Shown here one piece after another: positions 6,098 through 15,399 of a stretch of 19,531 nucleotides of DNA. Made by a program: the position numbers and the translations under genes. Source of the stretch: Planctomycetaceae bacterium (GTDB taxonomy: Bacteria; Planctomycetota; Planctomycetia; Planctomycetales; Planctomycetaceae); NCBI GenBank assembly GCA_003445035.1, contig DLVV01000263.1:26429-45959 (forward strand). The letters are read 5' to 3'. The notes beneath the pieces are model-generated. The model had not been told where the DNA came from, made no database searches, and saw only the letters and a program-made list of their open reading frames with translations. Within the stretch, counting starts at the first letter, position 1. Each line of letters begins with the position of its first letter.

Positions 6098-7960
6098 CTA
6101 GTCCCTGGCCTTGATCCGTCGCGGTTTCGCCAGGATCGATTCGGCGTACGCCAGGTGCCCCGTCTTTCCGTTGTAGTACTGGAAAATGACCTGGGGCCGC
6201 GGGAAGGCGATCCACCGCGTGTCGTCGGGTTCGATCGGGTTGTTGAAGACGTTGTTGACCTGCACGACACAGTAGTGCGGGTGCCTCAGGTTGAAGCGGG
6301 GGATGTCGGGGCGGAAGTAGGTGCTCCAGCGGATATCGACAGGACGAGGGCCATACTGGAACCGACCGTTGGCCGGCCGGTCGCCTTCGTCGGTGGACCA
6401 GTGGTTGTTCGAGTTGTGGGGGCCGGAGGCGAATTCCCAGACGTTGTCGGTGATCTTGCAGACAAAGCTGTTGTGGAGATCACCGGTAAGGACGAAGACG
6501 GGTTTGTCGATCTTGTCCCACGCATTGATCAGCTTTTCGCGTTCGTCGTAGAAGACCGTCCACGCGTCATCCTTGTTGTTGGCCCGCACCTTGCCGCCGC
6601 CGACATGGGGGACCATGAAGTTGACACTGGAGATGACGAAGATGAAGTCGGCGTCACTGGAGCGGACTCCCTTGAGCAGCCAGTCCCGCTGGATCGGGCC
6701 CAGCATCGAGATTCCCTTCTTGGCGGGTTCCCTGGTGTCGTGCATCTGCCGTTGGCCACGGGTGTCGGTGAAAAACAGATCGCAGTTGGCGATGCGGATG
6801 CGGTAGTAGGACCGTCGGCCGATCGAGTACGAGACGGTCTCGTCGAGCTCGGTCTCCGGCTCGACCTTGATCCGGTGCTTGCCGAGAACTCGGACGATGC
6901 GATAGACCCCGGCATTGGGAGTGCCACCGACACCGTCCAGGGCGTTGTCGTTGATGCCGGCCGTCGGGGTGCCCCAGTGAATATGCAGGTTGTTGGCCTG
7001 CTGGAGGTCGAGCTTGGTGAAATCCGCGGCCGGATCTTCAATCACGCTCTTGCCCCTGCGGACCTTGCCGCGGCCGAAATGGACCGGCTGCGGGAATTCA
7101 GTGGGATTGCTCCAGCCAAGATAGTCGTACCAGGCTCGCACACCGACATCTCGGAACACGGCCCGTCGGTCCCGCAGCCCCGGTGTGCCGGCACCCCAGA
7201 CATCGTTGAGGATCTCGTGGTCGTCGTAGGTGAAGAAACTGGGGACGTGACGGTGCCAGGTGGCCATGTTCTGGCCCTGTTCCAGAAACTGCTTGTAGTT
7301 CTGCCAGACGCCGACGATCGATGGGGCCACGCGGACAACCGCGGGCGTGTCCCCGTCGTTGATATCGACCTGTTTCAACCACTGCTGCGGCTGGTACTCG
7401 CGACGCGATTCGTAGAGCCAGTCGCCGTTGAGGATCGCGAAGTTGACCCGGTCCCGGACCTGCCTGAGCATTGTGGCGAAGGTGGGCAGCCCCGGGCCGT
7501 TGCTGTGACCGGGGTTCTGGTTGTTGCCGCAGGCGAACTCGAAGCTGAAGTTGAACAGTCCTCGCGGGTTGAGCTTCGCGTCGATCATCTGCTTCCCGTC
7601 GGGCATCGTGCGAAAAGATCCGCTCTTGCCGGTCAGCCCGGTCTGGCCGGGGATGAACAGCTCGTAGTAGTACTTCGTGTCAGCCTTGAGACCGCGGATG
7701 TGGACCCAGCCGGTGTTGTCTCGTTCGAGCCGGGTGGGCACGGGTTTGGTCTGTTGGTCGAGCCGGCCCGGTGCCGTGCCGTACCGCACTGCGAAATGGC
7801 CGGTCCGCATGGTCCGGGCCCACACGCCGACGCCGTCGGCACTGAGCCGTCCCAGGATCGGGCCGTGGCTGACGTGGTTGTACCGGTTGCCGGCTGCGTC
7901 GACGGGACCGGCCAACAGGATCACCAGGCTGATGGCGGCAAGTTTTTCAGTGAGCATCAT
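6098..7960 (-). CDS. PhoD-like alkaline phosphatase/phosphodiesterase, exported
   Basis: 620 aa metallophosphatase of the PhoD family, which releases phosphate from organic esters using Fe/Ca or similar metals outside the cytoplasm. Residues 1-22 are a signal peptide (MMLTEKLAAISLVILLAGPV-DA). An N-terminal Ig-like PhoD_N domain (30-118) precedes the catalytic core: FACGNNQ (142-148), NGDWLY (178-183), YDDHEILND (245-253), FTDTRGQRQ (397-405, the DTRxxR signature) and LTGDLHNS (491-498). There is no twin-arginine motif, unlike Bacillus PhoD, so Sec export is more likely. Start ATG 7960 has GAGAGGG 8 nt upstream; an in-frame ATG at 8002 would add 14 charged residues ahead of the signal peptide and overlap the upstream gene. 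It lies 34 nt after the isomerase stop. Other PhoD-like members hydrolyse phosphodiesters or lipids, so the substrate is uncertain. Confidence 0.88.
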   Translation of the reverse strand: MMLTEKLAAISLVILLAGPVDAAGNRYNHVSHGPILGRLSADGVGVWARTMRTGHFAVRYGTAPGRLDQQTKPVPTRLERDNTGWVHIRGLKADTKYYYELFIPGQTGLTGKSGSFRTMPDGKQMIDAKLNPRGLFNFSFEFACGNNQNPGHSNGPGLPTFATMLRQVRDRVNFAILNGDWLYESRREYQPQQWLKQVDINDGDTPAVVRVAPSIVGVWQNYKQFLEQGQNMATWHRHVPSFFTYDDHEILNDVWGAGTPGLRDRRAVFRDVGVRAWYDYLGWSNPTEFPQPVHFGRGKVRRGKSVIEDPAADFTKLDLQQANNLHIHWGTPTAGINDNALDGVGGTPNAGVYRIVRVLGKHRIKVEPETELDETVSYSIGRRSYYRIRIANCDLFFTDTRGQRQMHDTREPAKKGISMLGPIQRDWLLKGVRSSDADFIFVISSVNFMVPHVGGGKVRANNKDDAWTVFYDEREKLINAWDKIDKPVFVLTGDLHNSFVCKITDNVWEFASGPHNSNNHWSTDEGDRPANGRFQYGPRPVDIRWSTYFRPDIPRFNLRHPHYCVVQVNNVFNNPIEPDDTRWIAFPRPQVIFQYYNGKTGHLAYAESILAKPRRIKARD

Positions 7961-7994
7961 GAGGAAACCCTCTCGAGGTGATTCTCGTGGCTGA

Positions 7995-8831
7995 TCAATC
8001 AAAGTAGCCGCACATTTTCAGGTGATCGACGCTGTCGACGATCCTCTGGTGGTGCTCGTCCAGTGACAACTCGCCCTCTCCCTCGATCCCTTCGATCTCG
8101 AGACTGTAGGGGCCTGTGAACCCGCACACGTTCATCAGTTCGAGCACCCGGACGAAATCGACCGCTCCGCCGTAGCCCAGGGCGGGAAAGTACCAGTCGT
8201 GGAACTCGCCGTGCGAGTCCTTCAGGTGCAGGTGGGAGACGAAGTGGCAGACCTTGGCCAGGGCGATTTCGCCGTTGATCGTCTCGTTGTAGTAGAGGAT
8301 GTTGGCGGTGTCGAAGTTGATCCTGAGGTTCGAGTGCTCGAGTTCGTGCATGGCATCGATCATCCCTCCATGGTCCTGGCAGATCCCGGGATGGGTCTCG
8401 AAGCAGTAGGTCAGGCCCAGGTCCGCAGCGTGGTCACCGATCCGGCGCAGATTGGCGTAGAGCGAGGCCAGGTCCTCTTGGCCGTCGGCTTCACCGGCGC
8501 CTCCCACCACCAGGTCCACGCCGAGGTCGGCGGCGACGTCGAGCTTGCGGAGGGTGACGGCGAGCACTTCGGGGTCGAGCGGGTTGCCGCTGGTGACGTT
8601 GCAACTGGACAGGCGAACATCGTGGTCCGCCAGCCGCCTGGCGACGCCGGACAAGTCGTCCGGGGTGGCCTGGTCGGTGAGCAACGGGTCATCCCCGAAG
8701 ATCGACTCGGACCCCTCGGTCCGAATCGGCAACTCGATCCACTCGATCCCCGCCTGGCGGACCTTCTCGATGGCCGCCTGGGCGCCGAATCGCCCATAGC
8801 TGTTGGTGAGGCAGGAGATGATCGCGGTCAC
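7995..8831 (-). CDS. Sugar phosphate isomerase/epimerase family protein (xylose isomerase-like TIM barrel), GTG start
   Basis: 278 aa, AP-endonuclease-2/xylose-isomerase-like barrel. Metal-site candidates are Glu145 (FETHPG), Asp174 (INFDTAN), His202 (HLHLKDSHG) and Glu245/Glu247 (SLEIEG), in the order expected for the family. The reading frame is open far upstream (to 9098) inside the propeller gene. GTG 8831 is chosen because it gives the family N-terminus (VTAIISCLTNSYG) and overlaps the preceding TGA as GTGA, a classic translational-coupling junction. Members isomerise or epimerise keto-sugars, inosose or similar. With a dehydratase downstream, a role in sugar or sugar-acid catabolism is plausible, but the substrate is not readable. 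No signal peptide, so cytoplasmic. Confidence 0.85.
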   Translation of the reverse strand: MTAIISCLTNSYGRFGAQAAIEKVRQAGIEWIELPIRTEGSESIFGDDPLLTDQATPDDLSGVARRLADHDVRLSSCNVTSGNPLDPEVLAVTLRKLDVAADLGVDLVVGGAGEADGQEDLASLYANLRRIGDHAADLGLTYCFETHPGICQDHGGMIDAMHELEHSNLRINFDTANILYYNETINGEIALAKVCHFVSHLHLKDSHGEFHDWYFPALGYGGAVDFVRVLELMNVCGFTGPYSLEIEGIEGEGELSLDEHHQRIVDSVDHLKMCGYFD

Positions 8832-10132
8832 TTGGCTGCCCGGCCGACTTCGAGGCACTTGAGCGTGCGGCTGTTGTGAACGTAGAGACGTCCGCCGGCG
8901 AGAGCGGGCAGGGCTCTCGCGGTGCCGGTTAGAACCTTGGCGGTGGCCATGGCCTGGAAACGGGTCGGCGAGAGCCCGGCCAGCACCAGGCTGCCACTGG
9001 TCTTGAGGATCAGCAGTTTCTTGTCGGCGGCGATCAACGTGGCGTAACCGAAGCCCGGTTCTTCCCAGGCCACCTTGCCGGTCGCGGCGTCGACACAACG
9101 CAGTGCCGCACCACCAACGTCCTGGCGTCCGTGAACGCCGTAAAGTTTTCCGCCGTCGGAGATCGCGGTGGTGTACTGGCTCGAGAGAATGTCGTCACTG
9201 CGCCAGGTTTCGTTGACCTTGCCGCGGCCGATCTTGGCCATCACCGCGCCGAAGCCGTAGCTGGCGGTGACGAAAACCTGGTCCCCGAGCACAACAGGGT
9301 TGGCGCCGGTGACAGTGGGGCCGGGCCGTCCGAAGGAAAACCGGAACAGTTCCTTGCCGGTCCTGGGGTCGACGGAGATCACGTTGAGCCGGGCCGCGAA
9401 GACGACGTGAGGTTGACCGCCGATCTTGGCCAGTGTCGGTGACGAATAGCTGGCCCGGACGTCGGTGGACTGCCAGGCGAGTTTTCCGTCTGACAACGAA
9501 AAGGCGACGATTCCGGCGTTCTTTTCAGCACCACCGGCGTTGACGATGACCAGGCCGTTGGAAACGATCGGCGAGCTGCCTTTACCAAAATATCCTTCGG
9601 GCGGTTCGCCGCGGAAGGGGCGTTTCGAATTGAACAGGGCCATCGTGTCGTGGCTCCAGATCGTCTTGCCGGTCTTGACGTCCAGGCAATGGAGTCCGCC
9701 CTTGGCACCAAAGACGATCACGCGGTTGCGGTGCACGGTGGGGACACAGCGGGGACCGTTGTCGTTGACGTAGGCCGGAACGAAATTGGCCTTGAAGCCG
9801 CTTTGCCAGATCTGTTTTCCCGTGTCGGCGGCGACGGCGGTGACACGCTCCTGGTCCCCCTGGCGGTCGAAAACGAACACGCGGCCGTCGGCGACGGCCA
9901 CGCCGGAAAAACCGGACCCCACCGGACGGCTCCAGGCGACCCGAGGCCCCGTCGCGGGCCAGGATTCGGCCAGTCGTTCGCCGCTGGCGATCCCGTTGCG
10001 TTGTGGCCCGAGGATCTGCGGCCAGTCACCGGCCATGGCGGTGGTGACGGACAGCAGGGAGGCGAGGAGCCAGGCCGTCGTCCGGGGAACGAGGGCGGCG
10101 GAATTCGTGTTATCGATCGGGGTTTTGAGCAT
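8828..10132 (-). CDS. PQQ-like beta-propeller repeat protein, exported
   Basis: 434 aa. Signal peptide about 1-34 (TTAWLLASLLSVTTAMA-GDW), then a mature N-terminus GDWPQILGPQRNG typical of planctomycete outer-membrane-assembly/PQQ-like propellers. At least six propeller blades can be traced through motifs of the type DGRVFVFDRQG, GKTIWSHD, GKLAWQS, GKELFRF and GKVAWEE, where a Trp or Phe closes each blade. No quinoprotein dehydrogenase active-site Cys-Cys pair or Asp-base motif is apparent, so this is more likely a scaffold or binding protein than a PQQ enzyme. The start (10132) overlaps the end of the DJ-1-type gene by 23 nt, and its TGA overlaps the isomerase GTG. Function unknown. Confidence 0.85.
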   Translation of the reverse strand: MLKTPIDNTNSAALVPRTTAWLLASLLSVTTAMAGDWPQILGPQRNGIASGERLAESWPATGPRVAWSRPVGSGFSGVAVADGRVFVFDRQGDQERVTAVAADTGKQIWQSGFKANFVPAYVNDNGPRCVPTVHRNRVIVFGAKGGLHCLDVKTGKTIWSHDTMALFNSKRPFRGEPPEGYFGKGSSPIVSNGLVIVNAGGAEKNAGIVAFSLSDGKLAWQSTDVRASYSSPTLAKIGGQPHVVFAARLNVISVDPRTGKELFRFSFGRPGPTVTGANPVVLGDQVFVTASYGFGAVMAKIGRGKVNETWRSDDILSSQYTTAISDGGKLYGVHGRQDVGGAALRCVDAATGKVAWEEPGFGYATLIAADKKLLILKTSGSLVLAGLSPTRFQAMATAKVLTGTARALPALAGGRLYVHNSRTLKCLEVGRAAK

Positions 10133-10679
10133 TGAGCAGTTCCATGTAGGCCTTCATCATCGGCGTGTTGTCGTGCCAGGTGCGGCCACAGATGAGGTTT
10201 CCATCGATCACGCAGGCCTGGTCGACGAATTCGGCGCCGACAGTGGTGGCATCCAGGGCGCACTTGGCGACGGTGGTGACCGTCTTGCCCCGAATGCAGT
10301 CGGCCGCCGCGATGATCTCGATTCCGTGGCAGACACTGCAGACGGGTTTGTCGGCTTCGAAGAAGTGGCGGGTCAGGTTGAGCAGGTCCTGGTCGTAACG
10401 GAGATATTCCGGTGCACGGCCGCCGGAAACGAACAGGCCGGCGTACTCCTCGGGAACGACATCCCGGAAGGCGATGTCACTCTGAAGATGGTAACCGGCG
10501 GTTTCCTGGGTGATGTCCCAGTTGGTTCCCGGAGGAATTTCGTGGAGCACCATGTGGTAGAGGCGTTTTTCCGGGGCCGCCACGACAACCTCATAACCGT
10601 CCTCGGCGATCCGGAAATAAGGGTACATGGTGTCGAGACACTCGGTGGCGTCTCCAATGATGATCAGGACCTTGGGCAT
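10110..10679 (-). CDS. DJ-1/PfpI family protein
   Basis: 189 aa, flavodoxin-like DJ-1/PfpI fold. The nucleophile elbow is SVCHGIE with Cys117-His118. Glu14 in the N-terminal DATECLDTMYPY segment is placed like the conserved Glu next to the catalytic Cys in PfpI/DJ-1. FVSGGRAPEY (83-92) is the usual glycine loop. The family includes glyoxalase III/deglycase-like, chaperone and protease-like members; nothing here fixes which applies. ATG 10679 gives the canonical MPKVLIIIGD start; the longer frame to 10901 would overlap the zinc-ribbon gene. Ribosome-binding site weak (GGCGGGAA). 59 nt after the zinc-ribbon gene and overlapping the propeller gene by 23 nt, so co-transcription is likely. Confidence 0.85.
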   Translation of the reverse strand: MPKVLIIIGDATECLDTMYPYFRIAEDGYEVVVAAPEKRLYHMVLHEIPPGTNWDITQETAGYHLQSDIAFRDVVPEEYAGLFVSGGRAPEYLRYDQDLLNLTRHFFEADKPVCSVCHGIEIIAAADCIRGKTVTTVAKCALDATTVGAEFVDQACVIDGNLICGRTWHDNTPMMKAYMELLNAQNPDR

Positions 10680-10738
10680 GCGCGGTTCCCGCCTGGTGTT
10701 CAGAACGGGGTCAGCATAACGGCCGCGCAGTTCGGTCG

Positions 10739-11053
10739 CTAGGCGTCGGACACCGCGGTGTCCAGGGACCACTCGGCACCACAGGAGTGGCACGAGAATC
10801 CGGCCAGGGTGGCCGTGCCGGGGATCGGCATCAGGTTGGGGTTCCTTGCAGCGTCTCGCAATTCCAGCGGGACAACCGTCGTTCGGCCGCACGCCGGACA
10901 AGTGCGGTTGGCGTGGATCGCCCGGGCGCGTGTGGCAGTGGACTGTCCCGCAGCAATCCGGAACGCCGAGATCGAGTAGATGAGCGGGGCCGGTTCGTCG
11001 AGATCGCCGCGGGGGGCGTCATCGGACGGACGAAACAGCTTTAGTTGGCTCAT
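10739..11053 (-). CDS. Small zinc-ribbon protein
   Basis: 104 aa hypothetical. The C-terminal half carries two CxxC knuckles, Cys52/Cys55 (TCPACGR) and Cys88/Cys91 (SCHSCGAEW), 32 residues apart, which should bind one zinc as a zinc ribbon. The N-terminus (MSQLKLFRPSDDAPRGD) is polar and probably disordered. No catalytic motif. It appears to be the first gene of the six-gene minus run, with a candidate promoter about 85 nt upstream and AGGGA before the start. It could be a nucleic-acid-binding or regulatory protein; the function is not known. Confidence 0.7.
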   Translation of the reverse strand: MSQLKLFRPSDDAPRGDLDEPAPLIYSISAFRIAAGQSTATRARAIHANRTCPACGRTTVVPLELRDAARNPNLMPIPGTATLAGFSCHSCGAEWSLDTAVSDA

Positions 11054-11136
11054 GGGCCGGCATCCCTGCCTTCGGGTCCGCGGCGGGGAACATCCTGTCC
11101 CGCAGGTGAGTCCGCATGGACCTCGAAGCGACCGTC

Positions 11137-11165
11137 AACATAGAATCCGCGCGCGGGAATAACAA
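11137..11165 (-). promoter_or_regulatory. Candidate promoter for the zinc-ribbon gene and downstream run
   Basis: On the minus strand TTGTTA (11165-11160) and TATGTT (11142-11137) are exactly 17 nt apart, each matching 4 of 6 consensus bases. They lie about 85 nt before ATG 11053 in the 216-bp divergent gap with the YbhN-type gene. Confidence 0.4.
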
Positions 11166-11207
11166 GATGTTTTCGCGGCGGGGTTCAGATTGACGTAGTC
11201 AGTGGTA

Positions 11208-11265
11208 GGCGTGGCACGGCGACAACGTCGGCACACGCCACCCGATGACGCATCTGGCGTGGGAG
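11208..11265 (+). promoter_or_regulatory. Alternative pairings around the YbhN-type gene ribosome-binding site
   Basis: CACGCCA (11234-11240) can pair perfectly with TGGCGTG (11255-11261), whose last G is the first base of the GGGAG ribosome-binding site (11261-11265) of the gene starting at 11270. The same segment can instead pair with an upstream GGCGTG (11208-11213), enclosing a small CGAC-AAC-GTCG hairpin. The complementarity is visible; regulation is inference and may be coincidental in GC-rich sequence. Confidence 0.25.
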
Positions 11266-11269
11266 ACTC

Positions 11270-12313
11270 ATGGTGGGCGGTCGGCGGGGAACCTGGCAAC
11301 TGCTGAAGTTGCTGCCGGGCCTGGTGGTGGCCGGGGCTTGCCTGTGGTACGCGGTGCGAGGTGTCGACTGGTCGCAGGTCCGGGATCGCTGGGCCGGGGC
11401 ACGTTGGTCGCTGGCTCCCGTGATGGCGGTGTTGCTCTTCGCGTTCTTTGCCCTGAAGGCGTTGCGGTGGAAATTGCTGTTGGACCCGGTGTCACGGATG
11501 CCGGTTCGCGCGGTGGCTGGCCCGCTGATGATCGGCTTCATGGCCAACAACCTGCTGCCGGCCCACCTGGGCGAACTGGTTCGGGTGCACGTGCTGGGGC
11601 GAACACGGGGTGTGTCCCGGGCGGCGGTACTCTCGACAGTTGTGCTGGAACGTCTCTTTGATCTCGTCGCCATCCTGGTGTTCCTGGGCGTGGGACTGGT
11701 GGCCGACCCGCGTCTGCGTGACGACTACCACCGGGCCGTGGTGGTGGTGGCGGTGCTGACCGGAGTGATGCTGGCGGCGGCCGTCACATTCGTGTGCGCT
11801 TCGGACCGCTGCCTGAGACTGGTGGACTGGACCTGCAATCGGTGCCTGGTGTTCCTGCCGTCCAGATGGCGAAAGGGGCTGGTTGAGTTGGCGGCTTCGG
11901 CCGCCGGTGGCCTGGGAGCTCTGAAACGACCGCGATTGGCCGTTGGGATCGTGGCCACGTCGCTGGTCAAATGGTTCCTGATGGGCCTGATGGTCTGGGT
12001 GTCACTGCGGACACTTGGGGCCGAGGACGTGTTCGGCCCATCGCTGGTGGTGGTGGGCGTGATCGCCGTGGCGATCCTGTTGCCGGCCCCGCCCGGATAC
12101 GTCGGCGTGGTCCAGTTCTGCTTCACCAGCGTTCTGGCGCTCTACGCCGTCGACGCCAACACGGCCATCGCCGCGTCGGTCTATTATCACCTCTGGCAGT
12201 TCATCCCGGTGACCCTGGTCGGGCTGTGGTGCCTGCAGAAGACCGGGCTGGGATGGCGCGAGGTGACCGAGGTCGAAGCGGGAGCCGATCGCGACGACGG
12301 GGCGGCCGACTAG
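11270..12313 (+). CDS. Lysylphosphatidylglycerol synthase TM-domain / YbhN (UPF0104, AglD-like) family membrane protein
   Basis: 347 aa integral membrane protein with about seven or eight hydrophobic segments (for example 14-29, 47-63, 83-95, 132-146, 155-175, 224-246, 257-272, 307-321). Family signatures are ANNLLPAHLGELVR (92-105), VVLERLFD (124-131) and LPAPPGYVGVVQ (271-282). This is the flippase-like TM domain of MprF relatives, without the C-terminal aminoacyl-transferase domain. Such proteins are linked to lipid or polyprenyl-linked sugar handling at the membrane; the substrate is unknown. ATG 11270 is preceded by GGGAG at 4 nt. The C-terminus is acidic and soluble. The stop overlaps the convergent beta-helix gene's stop on a shared CTAG. 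Confidence 0.87.
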   Translation: MVGGRRGTWQLLKLLPGLVVAGACLWYAVRGVDWSQVRDRWAGARWSLAPVMAVLLFAFFALKALRWKLLLDPVSRMPVRAVAGPLMIGFMANNLLPAHLGELVRVHVLGRTRGVSRAAVLSTVVLERLFDLVAILVFLGVGLVADPRLRDDYHRAVVVVAVLTGVMLAAAVTFVCASDRCLRLVDWTCNRCLVFLPSRWRKGLVELAASAAGGLGALKRPRLAVGIVATSLVKWFLMGLMVWVSLRTLGAEDVFGPSLVVVGVIAVAILLPAPPGYVGVVQFCFTSVLALYAVDANTAIAASVYYHLWQFIPVTLVGLWCLQKTGLGWREVTEVEAGADRDDGAAD

Positions 12314-13224
12314 GGGGCCAGTGTCGGCGGCTTGCTGAACTTCCCGTTGACGATATCGGCCAGCCCGAAGTCCTCGATCAACAGCGAGTGACGCCGATTG
12401 TCGCTCAACTCGATCGTCTCTCCCCGGAGCTGTGAGGTTCCGGAAATGACCAGGCCGGCGCGAGCGTTCTGACGGCACTTGACGTTGTGGAGCACAACGT
12501 CCCGGCACAGTCCCGGTGCGCTGATTCCGTCGAGCCGCCAGTGCTGGACGACCAGGTTCTCGATCCGCACGTGCCGAACCGCGTAGAGTGTGACGCCGCA
12601 GTCCCCGCCGGCGATTGACAGGTTGGCGATGCCGCTGTCGATCAGTTCCGATGTGCGGTAGTAGATCTTTCCGCTCCACACTGTCCAGTGGCCGTCGGGG
12701 AGTGACTCGAGCACCGGTTCGGCCGCGTTACGGTCGTGATCGTGTCGAGGCAGTGGTTTGCCGTCACGGAGCAAAAGGAAGTGGCCTTTCCGCCGGGGAG
12801 CCAGTTGCCACAATCCGCCGACCGATCTCCAACTGAACGCGGGCACCGGCCTGGCCCCCGAGATCACCGCGCCGTTGCCGATGACCCGGAACGGCAGCGT
12901 GGCGATTCCGCTGTGGCGTCGACCGAAGAGTCTCAGGTCACCCTGATAAGGGTGCCCGGTGTTGATCAGGTGAATCGTGTCCGATGGGCCGGCCAGCGCG
13001 GCGGCGCGAGTGAGCGTGCGAACCGGTCCGGAGATGCGGTCGATCGGATTCTTGACCAGTCCGTCGCACACGTCACGGCCCCGAAGGTTGTCGACGTAGA
13101 TGACGCTCGCCTGGGCCGCCGTTGTCACCAGCGACACCAGCAGCAGCGAGAGCAGAAGCCGTTGGAGGCGTTGCGGCAGGGGGTGAGCGGAGAAAACAAC
13201 GGAGTTCGGCTGAGAGTGGCTCAT
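12310..13224 (-). CDS. Exported right-handed beta-helix repeat protein (short)
   Basis: 304 aa. N-terminal signal peptide about 1-39 (hydrophobic RLLLSLLLVSLVTTAAQA-S). The mature chain starts SVIYVDNLRGRDVCDG, the usual opening of planctomycete parallel beta-helix/pectate-lyase-like proteins (YVDN.xG.D..DG). Later strands (VTLYAVRHVRIENLVVQHW, DVVLHNVKCRQNARAGLVIS) fit beta-helix coils. The protein is short for the family and ends soon after these coils, so it may be naturally short or C-terminally truncated. No catalytic residues are assigned. ATG 13224 is preferred over ATG 13248 because it gives a more usual signal-peptide length; neither has a strong ribosome-binding site. Probably binds or cleaves polysaccharide outside the cytoplasm; substrate unknown. 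Confidence 0.78.
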   Translation of the reverse strand: MSHSQPNSVVFSAHPLPQRLQRLLLSLLLVSLVTTAAQASVIYVDNLRGRDVCDGLVKNPIDRISGPVRTLTRAAALAGPSDTIHLINTGHPYQGDLRLFGRRHSGIATLPFRVIGNGAVISGARPVPAFSWRSVGGLWQLAPRRKGHFLLLRDGKPLPRHDHDRNAAEPVLESLPDGHWTVWSGKIYYRTSELIDSGIANLSIAGGDCGVTLYAVRHVRIENLVVQHWRLDGISAPGLCRDVVLHNVKCRQNARAGLVISGTSQLRGETIELSDNRRHSLLIEDFGLADIVNGKFSKPPTLAP

Positions 13225-13456
13225 GGAGAGGCCTGCTGCACGGCACATTGGTAGGGGGGAACGGTGTCATCGGGAAGCATCGGCCGATAGCGGGTTGTGA
13301 GACAAGAGCCGACGCGGGAAATCGCGTCGTAGTGAAGCTAACGGTCAGGTCCAGGTCAGTGGCCAGGCTTACGGGAGACCGTCATCAATGGAGCCTCGAG
13401 AAATCTGAAAAACTTTTCCGATTGTGAGGATTGTTTGTGGGCGATTGGGAGGTTTC
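13225..13456. other. Divergent intergenic region with a short inverted repeat
   Basis: First half of the 472-bp gap between the beta-helix gene (minus) and rpoD (plus). It contains a perfect 7-bp inverted repeat CGACGCG-GGAAAT-CGCGTCG (13310-13329), which could be a regulator site or a small hairpin. I find no convincing coding region and no clear promoter for the beta-helix gene. Confidence 0.5.
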
Positions 13457-13465
13457 TGGTAGAGT
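13457..13465 (+). promoter_or_regulatory. Candidate extended -10 promoter for rpoD
   Basis: TGGTAGAGT fits an extended -10 element (TGn followed by TAGAGT, 4 of 6 to TATAAT). There is no recognisable -35 at the right distance. The predicted start near 13472 would fall just before the first leader stem-loop at 13477, giving a leader of about 225 nt. Confidence 0.3.
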
Positions 13466-13476
13466 CGCCGCCTTGT

Positions 13477-13528
13477 CATTCGACCGATTTCGGCAGGCCA
13501 GGAAGGCCGCACACCGTCTCGGTCGATG
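13477..13528 (+). promoter_or_regulatory. Stem-loop I of the rpoD leader
   Basis: TCGACCGA (13480-13487) pairs perfectly with TCGGTCGA (13519-13526), extended by CA/TG past one bulged T. Inside it CGG (13491-13493) pairs with CCG (13514-13516), and GGCC (13496-13499) pairs with GGCC (13505-13508) around an AGGAA loop. The apex faintly recalls SRP RNA helix 8 but lacks the AGCAG side of its symmetric loop, so I do not call it SRP RNA. Confidence 0.5.
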
Positions 13529-13579
13529 TGGTTCTCGAGGGGGATGTCCACCGGGCAGACCTCTCAACAAGAGCAAGGA

Positions 13580-13659
13580 TGCCGTCGGTGAGAGCCCGTT
13601 GCTGCGTGAGCACCCAGGATGTGGTGCAAGAAACGGTATGTCGGCTGCTGCCGACGGCA
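13580..13659 (+). promoter_or_regulatory. Nested stem structure II of the rpoD leader, with a competing hairpin
   Basis: TGCCGTCGG (13580-13588) pairs perfectly with CCGACGGCA (13651-13659). Within it CCGTT (13596-13600) pairs with AACGG (13632-13636), and within that GCACC (13610-13614) pairs with GGTGC (13623-13627). A local hairpin GTCGGC-TGCT-GCCGAC (13640-13655) uses the same 3' bases and so excludes the 9-bp outer stem. The structure ends 22 nt before the rpoD ribosome-binding site. Function unknown. Confidence 0.45.
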
Positions 13660-13696
13660 CCTGCACGCTCGTGAATTCCATGGAGGGGGTTTGTCC

Positions 13697-15376
<1,680 letters not shown>

Positions 15377-15399
15377 GCAGGGCGGATCGGGTCGCACGT

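Noticed and set aside
5987..7981. A 664-codon open frame on the plus strand opposite the PhoD-like gene
   Set aside because: It is the antisense shadow of a gene with clear PhoD motifs; its translation is Val/Asp/Gly-rich with no recognisable domain, as is common opposite GC-rich genes.
8832..9098. Upstream extension of the TIM-barrel isomerase frame
   Set aside because: The added 89 residues are Arg-rich out-of-frame sequence of the propeller gene; the GTG overlapping the propeller stop gives the family N-terminus.
8828..10132. True PQQ-dependent alcohol/glucose dehydrogenase
   Set aside because: The blade motifs are present but the vicinal Cys pair and catalytic Asp context of quinoprotein dehydrogenases are not, and the protein is shorter than those enzymes.
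13488..13518. Possible SRP (4.5S) RNA, suggested by a CAGGCC-AGGAAGG segment
   Set aside because: The required AGCAG strand of the helix 8 symmetric loop is missing and the flanking stem is too short for a full SRP RNA.
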